This document shows positions 1-12,500 of a stretch of 64,000 nt of DNA, piece after piece. The stretch lies in contig NC_051430.1 in NCBI RefSeq assembly GCF_001649575.2, positions 17,354,014 to 17,418,013 on the forward strand. The letters run 5' to 3'. Position numbers and translations under genes: made by a program. This DNA is from Kryptolebias marmoratus. Taxonomy: Eukaryota; Chordata; Actinopteri; Cyprinodontiformes; Rivulidae. The notes under the pieces are model-generated. The model worked only from the letters and a program-made list of their open reading frames with translations, was not told the DNA's origin and searched no databases. Within the stretch, counting starts at the first letter, position 1. Each line of letters begins with the position of its first letter.

Positions 1-270
1 CTGATGTGTAGCGCCTGGAATGCAGTATGCGTTGGCAGGGACTCTCAGCTACTACCACGTCAAATTTGAACCCTGTATCTGTAAAGCTGACTGAGACGTA
101 GGCGTTTTTGTGTTTCTTAAGGTCAGTTGGCTGTGGCAGCCATCTTGAATTGGATTGACTCTGAAAGGGAATCAGCTGTAGACGTGCACCCAGTGATTAC
201 TTTCTCAAAGTTTCATTAAAATCCGCCCAGTGGTTCATGAGATATTTTGCTAACAGACAGACAGAGTTGA
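1..270 (+). repeat. Dispersed repeat family A, copy 1
   Basis: This copy contains GGCTGTGGCAGCCATCTTGA and ends in the conserved string GGTTCATGAGATATTTTGCTAACA (split here: GGTTCATGAGAT, then ATTTTGCTAACA). Matching blocks occur at about 12640-12970, 23610-23735 and 27181-27475 in the same orientation, and at about 6850-7020, 10495-10620, 22334-22515 and 56216-56515 inverted. The left edge is cut by the window. No coding capacity is seen. It is probably a non-autonomous transposon or SINE-like repeat; the class is undetermined. Confidence 0.7.
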
Positions 271-386
271 CTCTAATAGTGTACTGCATTGATTGATGCT
301 TATCTGGGTAACCGTACGGAGGGAAACTGCTTCAAGGTGAACTGTGTTACGGCCGGTTTCACCCAAGTGTGTGTTGTTTTGTTTAC

Positions 387-545
387 CTTGTCCGTCCAGG
401 CTGGCCAGGCTCCGTGCTCCCCCCAGCCGGTCCCTCCTGTCCTCCTCGTGCCTCTCATCTGCCTGTGATGAAAGGATCTCCTGCGAGGACGACTTCAGAG
501 CCGGGATGGACGTGCGGGTCCTCTTTGATGGGGAGAATCGAATCG
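387..545 (-). CDS. pip5k1b: pip5k1b tail exon (last one inside the window)
   Basis: This exon is easy to miss because it has no in-frame ATG. A CCGCAG acceptor and a CAAG/GTAAAC donor bound 159 bp. In the phase left by the exon at 1965-2049 it reads without stops: [15 protein letters not shown], then [13 protein letters not shown], then SLASLDGQ. This resembles the SPSKK...ALK..SQEI segment that follows the kinase domain of human PIP5K1B. It is part of the less conserved C-terminal tail. It ends in phase 1, so at least one more exon must follow to the left. Confidence 0.8.
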
Positions 546-3500
546 CTGCGGAGCAAAGAAAAAAATAAAAATAAAATAAAACGTAATCAAAACAGACATA
601 AAAGTCAGGAAAAAAAAGAGGAGGGGGTAGAGAGGGAGAGGGGAATAAGGCGTTTAAGCTGGAAGCAGGAGAAGGGGGGGGGGATATAAAAGGCCCGGAT
701 GGACGGGAGGGGTTTACACAGGATGGAACTCCAAGACTCCAAAATTAGACTATATTAAACTGATAAAACGCAAAAGCGTCCTCAAAGACACCCCCCACCA
801 CCACCACCATCACCCCCACCCCCGCTCTGGCCCCCAGGCAGAGCATAAAATAAAATCCGTTCCTGTCATCTCCCTCTGGCAGGACTTGGCCGCGGTTAAC
901 AGCGTGGCAGAATCCTGGAATCAGTGTGTCAGCCATGGTAATTTGGGGGGGGGTATAAGTGTATATAGAACCCAGTCCACCAAAAATCTCTCACTCTTTA
1001 ATTGTATTTGTTTATGTAGTTTGATTTCTTTATGTATTCGTTTTTATTGTGAAGTTGTTATTTTAAAAAAAGGAGACTTTTTAATGGAGCTCCTGTGACT
1101 TTACTCCCTGAAAGTGGCTGCAGGAGGACGACGTGTTGGACGATCTCCGAGCTGACACGGTCGATTCGGCTGCTCTGCAGTTTGACGGAGAAGGGGAGCT
1201 TCTTGTCGAGTGTCGGCCCTCGCCGTCGCAGCATGTGTGCGAACGAGCCGCGCTTTCGTTTCAGTTTTTAAAAGTGTTTCCTTCGTCGTGGGCAAGGTGA
1301 GCTGAGGTCGGCTGGGTGGTTTTTCTGTTGCTGCTCAGCTGTTCGATTCCACTCTGTGCAGGAAAGCTGCTGCTTATTTGTTTTTTTAATTACACTTTCC
1401 TGCTCATTTTCAAACTGTACGCATCCCAATTAATAATTCACAGAGATCAGCCGGTGGTGTGGGTGTGTGTGTGTGTGTGTGTTTTATTTGTTTGTTATGT
1501 CATTATGTAAAACGCAATGCACTGAAAAGAGGATTGTTTGTAGGAGCGTTTAAAGCAGAATGCTGTGTTACAGTCCAGTCCGCTCATGGCTGTTATGGAG
1601 GAAGGTGAGCTGAGGTCGACTCCAGATAGGCTGAACTGGAACCTCTGTGCCCCGGTTTACACAACGCAGAACTTTATCAGTGATCTGGGTGAGGTAATAC
1701 TGACTCTGGCTACATAAGTTCAGATCCAGCTCATCAGATTTTAATGCATCACATTAAACTAAACTAACTAAACTACAGTTTGATGTGTTTAGAGTAAACA
1801 TAACAGGAGATAAATCAGTTTGTGATAATTTCATCAGCTCTGCGGCTGAAATTTCTACACCCTGACACCCATCGCCGTCCTAATCAGGCCAGGATTTCCT
1901 GTCCTGCTTCCCAGCTTCTCCCTGAGCTCCCGCACGCGAAACACGGCGCGCGACCTTGACTTACGCTGCGTTTTCCTGAAGACCCGGGTGCTCATGAACT
2001 TGAGGAAGCGGCTGGCGTAAAACCCGGGCCGGTGGACCGAGACGGAGTCCTGGGGACGAGCGGGGAGAAAACGTCAGGCTCTGAATGAAAAGGCTCCTTC
2101 ATGAAAGCAGCAGCGTCAGGTTTAGGGCGGGCTATATCGACTTACGCCATCGTAGACCAGAGCTTTCCAGGAGTGCTCCAACTTTTTAATGAACCTGACG
2201 AGAGACAAAACGGGAAATCGGTCACATGCTCATCCTTTACGTAAACAACATCACCCTTTAGCTATGAAAGGTTAGGACGCTGTGTAAAATGTAAATAATG
2301 ATTTGCAAACTTATATTTTATTTACAGTGGAACACAGTAAACATTTCAGATGTTTAAACTAAGTAAATGTATCATTTTAAGGAGCAAAAAAAGGCCATTT
2401 CAAATTTTTTTTGGCAGCAACACAGAGGGCATGAAGTCTGTAGTATCTTTGATTCGTCTGACCACAGGACAGTTTCCCACTTTGCCTCGGTCCATTTTAA
2501 ATAAGCTTTGGTTCAGAGAAGATGGCAACATTTCTGGATAGTGTTCAGACTGCTCCTTCTTTGCATGATAGAGCTTTAAACTCCATATTAAAATACGGGT
2601 TCATGAGATGTGAAAATCGTTGCATTCTGTTCTTATTTACATTTTACACAACGCTCCATCTTTGTCATAATTGGAGCTGTATCGTGTCAGGTGCCGCTCC
2701 AAGTTACCAAATTGGATTTGTAAACACCAGTTCATCCTTCCTCGACAACGCTGTGAGCATCCGAAGCATCAACCTGCCTGACAAACGTTTATGTCATGCT
2801 TTAAAATTTCTTTAATATTTAATCTACAGGGTTTCATCTTCTGTTACCAGACTTTTTGCTCTCGGGAGAAATATAAAAAATAAAAAAAAAATCAATAAGT
2901 AAACGGAGAAGACTGATGAGCCACTGAGCTCATTAAAATCATGTTGGGGGGTGATTGTGGTAAACTGCCTTGTAGCTCTTTCCCTCAGCGCATGATGATA
3001 ATTCAGCTTAAGAGGCCTCACTGAAGGGTGAGCATCTTTCAGAGCAGTTACTCTGTCACACTGAGTCATTACTGCGTTGTATTTACGACCTGGTCCTTTC
3101 GAGAAACGCTGCCCATCACGCACGCATCAAATTGATTTCATCTCATTAGGATGAGTACCTGTATGACTGCAGGATATCTATGATTCCCAGGAAGATGAGC
3201 AGCTTCTCGTCTTTGTGCGTCCTGGCGGGGATGCCACCCATCCTGAAACCGAGCACAGCGGCGGTCAGACAACAGCTACCGTTTCTCTGCAGCGCTCGAG
3301 ACCAAGCCGGTGCGCTGCCTCCCGTTTACAAGTGTGTTTTTTTAAATACGGGGACTTGAACTATTTACATTCATGTGAGTGGCTGTAAATAAGAAGAACA
3401 GTGAGTGTGTTTGTTATTTGTGTAGCTATGGTTATGTGAGAGGCCGACTGTGCTGCAGTGCCCTGGGCGAGGTATGAGCACGGTTGTATAACAGTCTGAG

Positions 3501-6500
3501 CGAGGGAAAAAGGGGAGATGAAGACACAGACAGAGACAGAGTGCCCAAATATGTGTGTGTGTGGCCATGTATTTGATACATTGTGGGGACAATTTTCCTA
3601 ACATATACTACCTTGTGAGGACCGACTGCTCCTTGTGGGGACCAAAGCCTGGTCCCCACGAGGAGAAATGATGTTTTTGGGTTAGGGGGTTAGGTTTAGG
3701 ACTAAGGTGTGAATTGAGTTTAGGTTTGGTTTAGAGTTAGGTATGTACTGGTAATGGTTAGGGTTAGGGTAAGGGTCAGGGTTAGGCTGTAGTTAGGGTG
3801 TAGAAATGAATGGAAGTCAATGGAAAGTCCCTGCAAAGATAGAGAGACATAATGTGTGTGTGTGTGTGTGTGTGCGGCCCCTTCTCACAGCTGAACAAAC
3901 TCACGTGTCGTCAGTGGTGACGGCTTCGGCAGCCTTGCCGTCTCCTTGGATGGACTCCATGGCGGTGGAGTAAAGCACCCTCTGACCTACAGGTCTCCGG
4001 CCGTCGCCCCCGGCCTGGCCCGGCTCGCCCCCCTCCCTGTGGCTCTGGTCCAGGACGTGCACGCCCAGCAGCAAACTGTAGTCCATGATCTTGAAACTTT
4101 CCAGCACCTAATGCAGCGTATAAAAAATGTTTAATGTTGAGACGTAGCTTGTATGGATGTATGGAAAAAACAACATGTTTGCACTTTCATTATCCTCGTC
4201 ACACAGAGTGCTTTACCTTCAGCTCCCTGCAATAAATACGCAAAACATATTAAATGTCCTCCCCCCTCCCTCCCTTCGAAATGCTTTCATCACCCCTCGC
4301 ATTTTGGCGCCAAGAAAGTGGTCAGCAGAAGGAAATCTGTTTAAGCCAGTTCTGAGCTGAACAAACAAGGTGTTTCTCCACACGGAGCCAAGTGTTACAC
4401 GCTGACCTGTTTGAGGAGCTTTCTTTTTGCCCAGAGACTCTTGTGACTTCACGTCTCTTAGCTCTCCACTAAGGGATCAGGGTCAATAAAAACCCACGCT
4501 GCCAGGACTATTTTGCGACCCAGACTTGGAAGAATAAAACGTTTGTACTGGGTAGCACCTCTTGATTAAATACGTTTTGCAACATTGAGCGCAATGGTGA
4601 GGATAATGCTGCTTAATGTCACTTATGAGCCGAATGGTTCAAAACTAAAATACTTCAGGACAATTATATCAAAGCAAGCAGGCCTCAATGTCAAACTTAC
4701 TGCGATAAGAACATTTGTAGTTTATGATTATCCTAAATACATAAACATGCCATAAAGTAAAGCCAGGTCTCCACATTAAGATGACTGGGTTAAAAAAACA
4801 GCTAAACACCTCTCGGGCTGAGCTCAGACAGTGTGAAGGACGCCACAGGAAGCAAACCTTTGCTTGCTCCTTGGCCCCAAACTGCAGGGTAAAATCAACT
4901 GCAGCGTACGAAGGAAGAGGCTTAATAAAACTTCACTGTTTAGACAGACGACGAGAGGATAACGTTTGTTCGGCTCAGATGAACACCCAAACACCAGACG
5001 GACGTAACGACCAGCTGAAAGACTGATGGACTGACTCAAGTCAAACACTGAGCCTTTTGTCCGATGCCTTCCCTTTTCCATATCAACAATTTGCATCCCC
5101 TCACCCGAACTCCCCCAGGCTATTCAAACGGCAGCCATTTTAAACAGAGCCTCACACACCACGCTGCCCACAGAGAGTCATTACTGTGCGCCGGAGCCCG
5201 GGCTTTCCCCGGCGAACAATTACACAGATACACACTGCTCGACTCCGACGTTCATTTGTTTCTGGTTTGGTTTTGTTCGATCTCAGAGCAGCTCTGTCCT
5301 TCTGAATCTCCTCCAGGATCAGGTTGGGATTCAGGGTGCTGTCCATCAGGGGCATGTTTTGTATTTATCTGATAGACCTTTCTCCTGTTGAAAAGGGTGT
5401 GGAGTTCCTCAAGGATCCATCTTGGGGCCAGTTCTGTTTACATCGTGCATCGTGCAGTAAATATATTTCCTTTCACTGTTGTGCAGACTTCATTATAAAC
5501 TGTATTAAAGAAGTGAAATAGAGAGTAAGTGTTTTCAGTTAAAGGATAATAAGTCTGAATGGTGGTTTTGGGTCCTTCTGACACTCGCATGTGATTTGGA
5601 GCATTTATCCTGTAATCTTCAGACCTACAGCATGAATCTAGGTGTCATTTTTGATTGCCCTTTAAAATTTGATAAACAAATGAGCTCTGTGGTGAAGAGC
5701 TGTTTTCTACAACTCCAGCTCATTCTCTTTGATGACATGAAGCCAATTATCCCAGCATTTATCAGCTCAGTGTTACTCTATGATAACTCTTTTTTTTTTT
5801 TTTTTATCAGTCAGTCTCTGTTGTCCCGTCAGCAGCTGGTCCAGGACTTTTAACTGCGACCAAAAAAGAAACAGCATCTCTGCTGTGTTCGCATCTCTTC
5901 ACCGACTTCCTGTTCAATACAGAGCTGATTGTAAAATTCTTTGGTTTGTTTTTTTAAAGTTTTGCATGGCTTAGGACAAAAAAACACATATGTGCTTAGT
6001 TCTTTGGGATGTTCCACGTTCTAGATTAGTTAGTAAAGAAGATTGTCCCTTTGCTGTAGCCACCCCAAAAATTGTGGGACAATCTGTCAAAGTCAGTCAA
6101 AGGTGTCCCCTCTATTGAGGTTTTTTTAAAAGCAGCTGAGGACACATTTATTTTCTCTTTGCAGTTAATCCTTTGGGCTTTTTCAGTAATCTGTTGTTAT
6201 TTATGCCATTTAGTATTTTTTACTTTGCTTTATATTCGAGATTCTTACTTATCTTTTGTTTTAAGCTGATTATAATGTTTTTTTATGGCTGTTACTTTGG
6301 GATTTACCGTACAGCCCAATGATCAACTCCTGTTGGTTGGTTTAGGTGTGCTTTATAAATAAAGTTGGTTTGATTTGATCAAAAAATAAAATTACTGATC
6401 GCTGTAGAAATTTGGGCGTCTCCTTTTGGACAGTTCTGTCCCCTGCTTTCATTTCAAGCACAGCTCAGTTTTCTTACAGCGAGCAGGACAGACTAAATCT

Positions 6501-9500
6501 ACACTAACCTCAGTTTGTCACAGATCTCTGTGCTTTAAACCTCTGATGTGTCTCAGGATATCCTTCCCTGAAGCTCTCCCAATCTATCTCTGTAAAATAA
6601 GGACAGATTCTGCCAGAGTGCTGCCTCACGTATCCCACCTCCGAGTGACATTATTGCACCGCAAGCTTTCCCAAGCCCGAGTCTGTCTGCTCCAAAAACA
6701 CAACACGCTCAGTCGCTGACAGCTCCACGTAGATTTGTGGCAGAGCAGATGCTTTGACTGTGAGAAGACACTGACAGCATGGTCGTCGACTTCTGGTCAC
6801 TGAAACGCTCCTTCTTAAGTGCACATTCCTAATTCAGGAGATTATCTGAGACCACCTTTAACTGGCTATAATTCAACCAGTCTTGCAGATACTTAGCTAA
6901 AATTCGGTGTGGCAGTAGCGAGGAGTAATAACACATACTCTGAGCATGATCTTAGTTTAAAAGACTGTCATGAAAGGCAGCGGGTGATATGCAATTGTTC
7001 GGGGAATGCTAGGCCTTTATTTTATTCATAAAGCTTTCAAAACTGTAAGTTTCCTCATATTTCATTATATTTGTGCGAGTGTCTCTTTGTGATCTTCAAA
7101 ATGTGTTTTTTTTTAGTGGACTAATGCTATAGATTTCATTAAATGGTGAACAAAATGATTAAAAAGCATATATTTGTTAACAAGTTTTAACATTATTCTC
7201 TTCTTAAAAGCCTGTGTCGAGATGCATGTTATAAAACTAATAGGTAACTTTATCTTTTTGTGTGTGGCATGAACACACCTGCATGTAAAAGAAAAAGGGG
7301 GAGGACTGTTTTATGCAGTATTCTCACGGCAAGAGCCGAATAGGCGGCGCAGGAGCACGAAGACCCAGGAGGTAACCGAGGAGCTGAGGGTGATGCTTCG
7401 AGCGCCGGCGGCGGGAAACAGCAGAGAGGTTATTAGAGAGGATCAGGCATCAGAGCAGAGTTAGGATAGATCAGCTAGTGCAAGACCAGACTTTGCTCCT
7501 GAAAGAACTTATATTAAGATTCCCGGTTCCTGTATTACCCCTCATCCAGTTAATTACTCTTAATATGGCTGATATTAAGTAAAAAATAAAAATTCCTTCA
7601 TAAATGCAGAGTGCAAACATGTACTGAAAAGGGCCGTAAGCATTGTCTGAAGTGAATGACAAACACATTATAAAGCCCTTTGAAGAATCTTGATCATCTT
7701 AGAAAAGCATCTGAAAGTCCAGATTTCTCGTCTTAAAAAGCCTCTTCCGTTTTAAACGTGCGCTGTGTGTAAAAACGCTTCTAAACATTTGGATATCATC
7801 GCCGCCTCTGTAATGTTTGCCTCGCTGTAATGTAATCGGTACAAACGCACACACTCTGCCTTACAATAAAGCTCCTCTGTTTGCTCTCTCTACTAGTGCA
7901 ACATTAATTATTAATGCTTTTATGCTGTTTTGGCATTTGTGGAGTATCAGGGGAGTCGCAGAGTGATGGAGAGAGGAGACTTAAAAGGGAGAGGGCACAG
8001 CCTGCATTTTCCTACAAGCATCCCATCGTGTACTCATAATGTTATTATTTTTCCCCTCTTATTGTCATTACTCTCTGTCCAGCTTAACTCTGACCCCCAT
8101 AAATTCTCTAAAACAAAGATCAGAGCACTCTAAGCTTTGAAAAAAAAAGAAGTAACTGGAATCGATCCAGATTTTGTACTTTTACCACAAAAAAAAGCCT
8201 CTCCACCCCCTCCTTACTGCCACCCCTTTCTTCCCCTTTTGTTTGGCTTCTGGTGACCCTTCCCCCGTGTTTAGGACCCCTCCCAGGGTGACAGGGTTAG
8301 CTGCTTACTCATGGAAATGGACAGAGATTTTTGCTTAGAGGGCACTTTGCTTCCCGCTTAGGAGGCAAGCGCAGGAAGCCGTGACAATAACAAACTACAC
8401 AGTGCTGACGCTTTAACAGCCGCTGCTAAACAGAAACGAACCCCGCATACTTTATACATGCAAAATGTGGCGCGCACAGTCCGACACGGGAGGTAGACGG
8501 CGCATGACTGAGGCTAACGCTTGCACGGTAAAAGCCAAGTTAAACATTAAGGCCAGAATGACTTGGCAAATGTGGAGGATGTCACTGTGGCCTCAGTCTG
8601 CTTAAAAAAACATTACAAAGAAAACTAAACATTTAGCAAGTCAGCGGTTCTGTTAATGATGACGAGAAGGGGCATAAACCTGTAAAGATGATTATCTAAT
8701 GCCAACCCGACATCACAAGCTCCTAATAGCTTATGAAGGAGAAAATGTTGGACTGAAATGGTGGGAAAGCATCAGGTTTACAGGTATTTCCTGCCAGGGT
8801 GTTTCTGATTAACGGAAACTACAACTGAATAATTAAACACAACGACAAGCCTTGTCACTTTGTGTGCAGTTTCAAGATACGATTCGAGATCAGAGTTACC
8901 CAACAGGCTAAATCAAACAAATCCGCTGCTCAATACCTCTAATTCGTGTCCCTGTGGCATCAAACTGGTATTTCACTCCTCCACACTAAAAACTGAAACA
9001 CTAAGCCAAATCCTGTGGAAGTCATTTAAATGTTAGATGACTATCTGCACGCAGGATTGTCAAGTTGGTCCAGCTCTCCAAGAACTCTTTCTTCTCATCC
9101 ACTCACGTTCATATCCTAAAATAATGAAAAGCCAGTATCTCACTTGGCTGTGAAAGCTGGAGAGTGGCTGGTGAAGAAAGATCGAGCCAAAATACAACGA
9201 TTGTTCGTTTGTCTCACCAAATTTGTGACACGTTTGCGCATGTTTCACAAACTCCTGGCATGCTTTGGGTCAGACCTCACCAGGAGCTCTCGGTTCTCCA
9301 ACAAATACCCGAAGAAAACACCGGCCGCAAAGCCACCTACCCGACAGTCTCTCTGCAGGGTCTTCATTAGGTTGTTGTATGTCTCCGTGTCAAAGTAAAG
9401 CCCCTCCTCGTGCATGTCCTGGAAGTCCAGGTCCTTGTACGTGGGACAGGCCTTCTCCCGCTCTTTCCTGGACGCTCGTCTCTTGTAGGTGGAGCCCTTC

Positions 9501-12500
9501 AGGTCGTACTTGTAGTGCATTTTGAGGGAGCGCGGCAGCACGTTGTTCATCACCACCAGTCGGATGTTGATGCCGCCCGACTGGATGCAGTACAGGCCGT
9601 AAAACTTTGGTAGCAGCGTGCGCGGATTCTGGTTCAAGTTCTGCAGATTTTATTAAAAAAACAACAACAACACACCCACACAAGGTCAGATTCAGATTTA
9701 TTATGAGCCATTTGTTTAGATCTGGAATATGTTTTCTTAAAAATTTGTGAAAACCAGACACATTTGACATTTTGCAGATTTAGATTTCCATTCCTTTACC
9801 ACATATTTATATTCATGAAAGTACATTTATGTTCATTAGGGTTATATATTAGGAAATTGTTTTCCCCCCTGACATAAATTCCATTATTTGGCATTTAAAT
9901 GGACTAAATACACCTGTACATATAATCTATAATTAATACACACAGACCTCTAATTATGCAAATGTATCCCGAGAGTAAACAGCAGTAATGGAGGGAAATA
10001 TTTTGTTATTCCGTTTATCTGAAAATTCTGTTGCATTTGGACTAAAAGCCAGCTGTATACACACACATTTCTGCAAGGTACAAAAAGCAACAAAGCATCA
10101 AGGTTCTCACCATGTAGTATCCAGGCAGCAGCCTCTGCAGAAACTTGGCCTCTTTGTGCTGCACGGTTTTAATGATGAACTCGTCGTCGCTGGTCAGGTA
10201 GAAGAGGGAGCCGCTGGCGCCCGGGTTGGTCAGCTCGATCAGAGGCTCGTTCACGAGGGAGTACTGAGGAAGGAGGTGCGAAAACAAAAGCAATGTAGAG
10301 GTCTGCACGCAACACGCCGCGTCGGACTTCTGGAGAGCAGCTTTGTCTGCTGTGTAATCAAACTAAAGCTCCTTTCAAACACGGCGGCTAAAGCACACAC
10401 GGAAAGGAAAACACTATAAAAGTTTGTACGGAAAGAAATGACACTGAACCTTTAGAGCTGAAATATAAAATTATGTGTGTGTTAGTTTTCATCCACAGCA
10501 GGATTTTTTGTCACTGGCATTTCTAGGTTTGACCAAAACAGCTACAGCTCTGTCATTTCTCAACATAAGATGATCTCAGTGTAAAACTCAGGCATGAAAG
10601 GTGGCAGGCGATATTTTAATTAGCTTCACAATAATGCAGCGTTACCTCATTGGTGTCTCAGGACCTTTGACCTTTGACCCTTGCTGCCAGGGGGCCGCAC
10701 CCAGCAGGCAGACAGCCGACATGAACATTAGCTGCTCAGCTGGTGACAATCAGAGCACTTACACACAAAATACACACGTAACAGATGGAAAGGCTTCATC
10801 CAGAAGTGGCATCAGAGTGAGGATGCGTCTGTGGGAGCAGCAGCCCGCTGAGTAGCTTTAGATGTTAACTGTTGCGTTATGAACATTCGGTGGAGAGGGG
10901 AATCACTGAAGCTCTGTCCCTCCTGAGACTTTCCGACTGATGAGGATCTGCAGTCGCTCAGTTTTTTTGGCCCAAACACTGCCGCACTTTACTGCGTTTG
11001 TACGCGAACACATTCTGATGTGTGGCTTCACCTGAGGCACATCAAACTCTCTCTGCCGCTGCGCCTCACAAAACCCTTGCTCTTTTTCTTTTTTTTTACC
11101 CCCCCACACCTGTGCAGAAACAAATTTGGCATCCAGAAACAAGAGCACGGCTGGCTTGGGTTTATGAAAGGCTTGGAGGGGCAGATGGGAAGTAGGAAAA
11201 CGGCGTCATAACAGGATAAAGTCAGAACAGCGTCAACACAAGATCTAATTCTGTTTCGAGAACAAAGCATTCAGGGGAGATCAAAACACGTCTTTTTCTT
11301 CATTTTTGCGCAACAATATGTTTTTTTTCCATCAAGCGAATAAAAAAACTGAACTGAACAGACAGAAGAAAAAGTGCTCTGAATTATCGAAAACACATTT
11401 CAGAAAACAGCTGGATGTGAGCAAGTTTATTTAAAAGACAAGTTAGAAAACTGTAAGCCATCTCGAAAACGTTCTGACCGTTTCAATCCAGAGTTAGAAC
11501 AGGAAGTAGCATCTAGAGTCGGTTCGTGAACTAAAGAAGGATCAATCAGCAAATATTATGTCAAGAGAAAATATATGTAATAGTCCACAAGTTCACAAAG
11601 AAACCCAGGGCCTCATCTGCTTTGGCTGATGTTTATGTTCAGGAGTCCACCATGAAGACGTAGTCTGCCTAAAATCAACTGAGGAGACATATTTACAACC
11701 AGAATCCTGCTGCTTTGTCATAAAAACCTCCAAAGGTGGAACCTCTTATGTAATATCTGGCTTCATAACCCCTTTAGATCACTGATCAATTCTGATTTAT
11801 GTAAAAAAATAAGTAAAAAAACCTAGTCATTTCTCATTCCATGCAAGTGCTTGCGATCAATGTGGCGGAGAACAAAATGTTGATTTTGTTGTGAAATGAC
11901 AGAATTATCTGCTGATTTCATTTAGCTTTGTGCCGATTATAACTATCATTGTGAGAACACATCGTTCCTTGTTATAGCAGCGTTTCCATCGACTTCATCC
12001 TTTCACAGTGAGTGGAATTACCAGCCTGAAACTCAATAAACTCAATAAAAAGCATATCTGTGATGCAATCATACCCTCAGACAGGAGAAAGACCAACGTC
12101 CTGAAAGGTGTTCAAAATAAAAACTACCAACCTGCCTTTGCATCTTCTTTTAGAAACCACTGACTGTTTTTCTATCCATCTGCCGTCATCTACCGTTGAC
12201 AGACGATGGCAATAAAAAAATAAAAAAAAAAAATCAAATCACAAATCGGGTGAAAAGGCAGCAAAGCTAAAGTTTGCTCACTTGAGGGACGTTTAAAATC
12301 AGACTCATTGTCTGAGCTGCGTGAGTGACATTTTGAGAGGCATGCTAGTTTGTTTTCCCGCGGAGAAAATTGACAGTTTGTTGGCAGAAACATAATATCA
12401 CAGCTGCAGTGAATTTCAAGTTGCACCAGCTGAAAGGATGTTGGCAGAGTTAAACATGGAGCCTGAAAAATGACAAAACCATCCAGATCCAGAAAGCTCA

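Noticed and set aside
1330..1360. GTTCGATTCC, resembling a tRNA T-loop
   Set aside because: No matching acceptor, D or anticodon arms around it; no tRNA can be folded.
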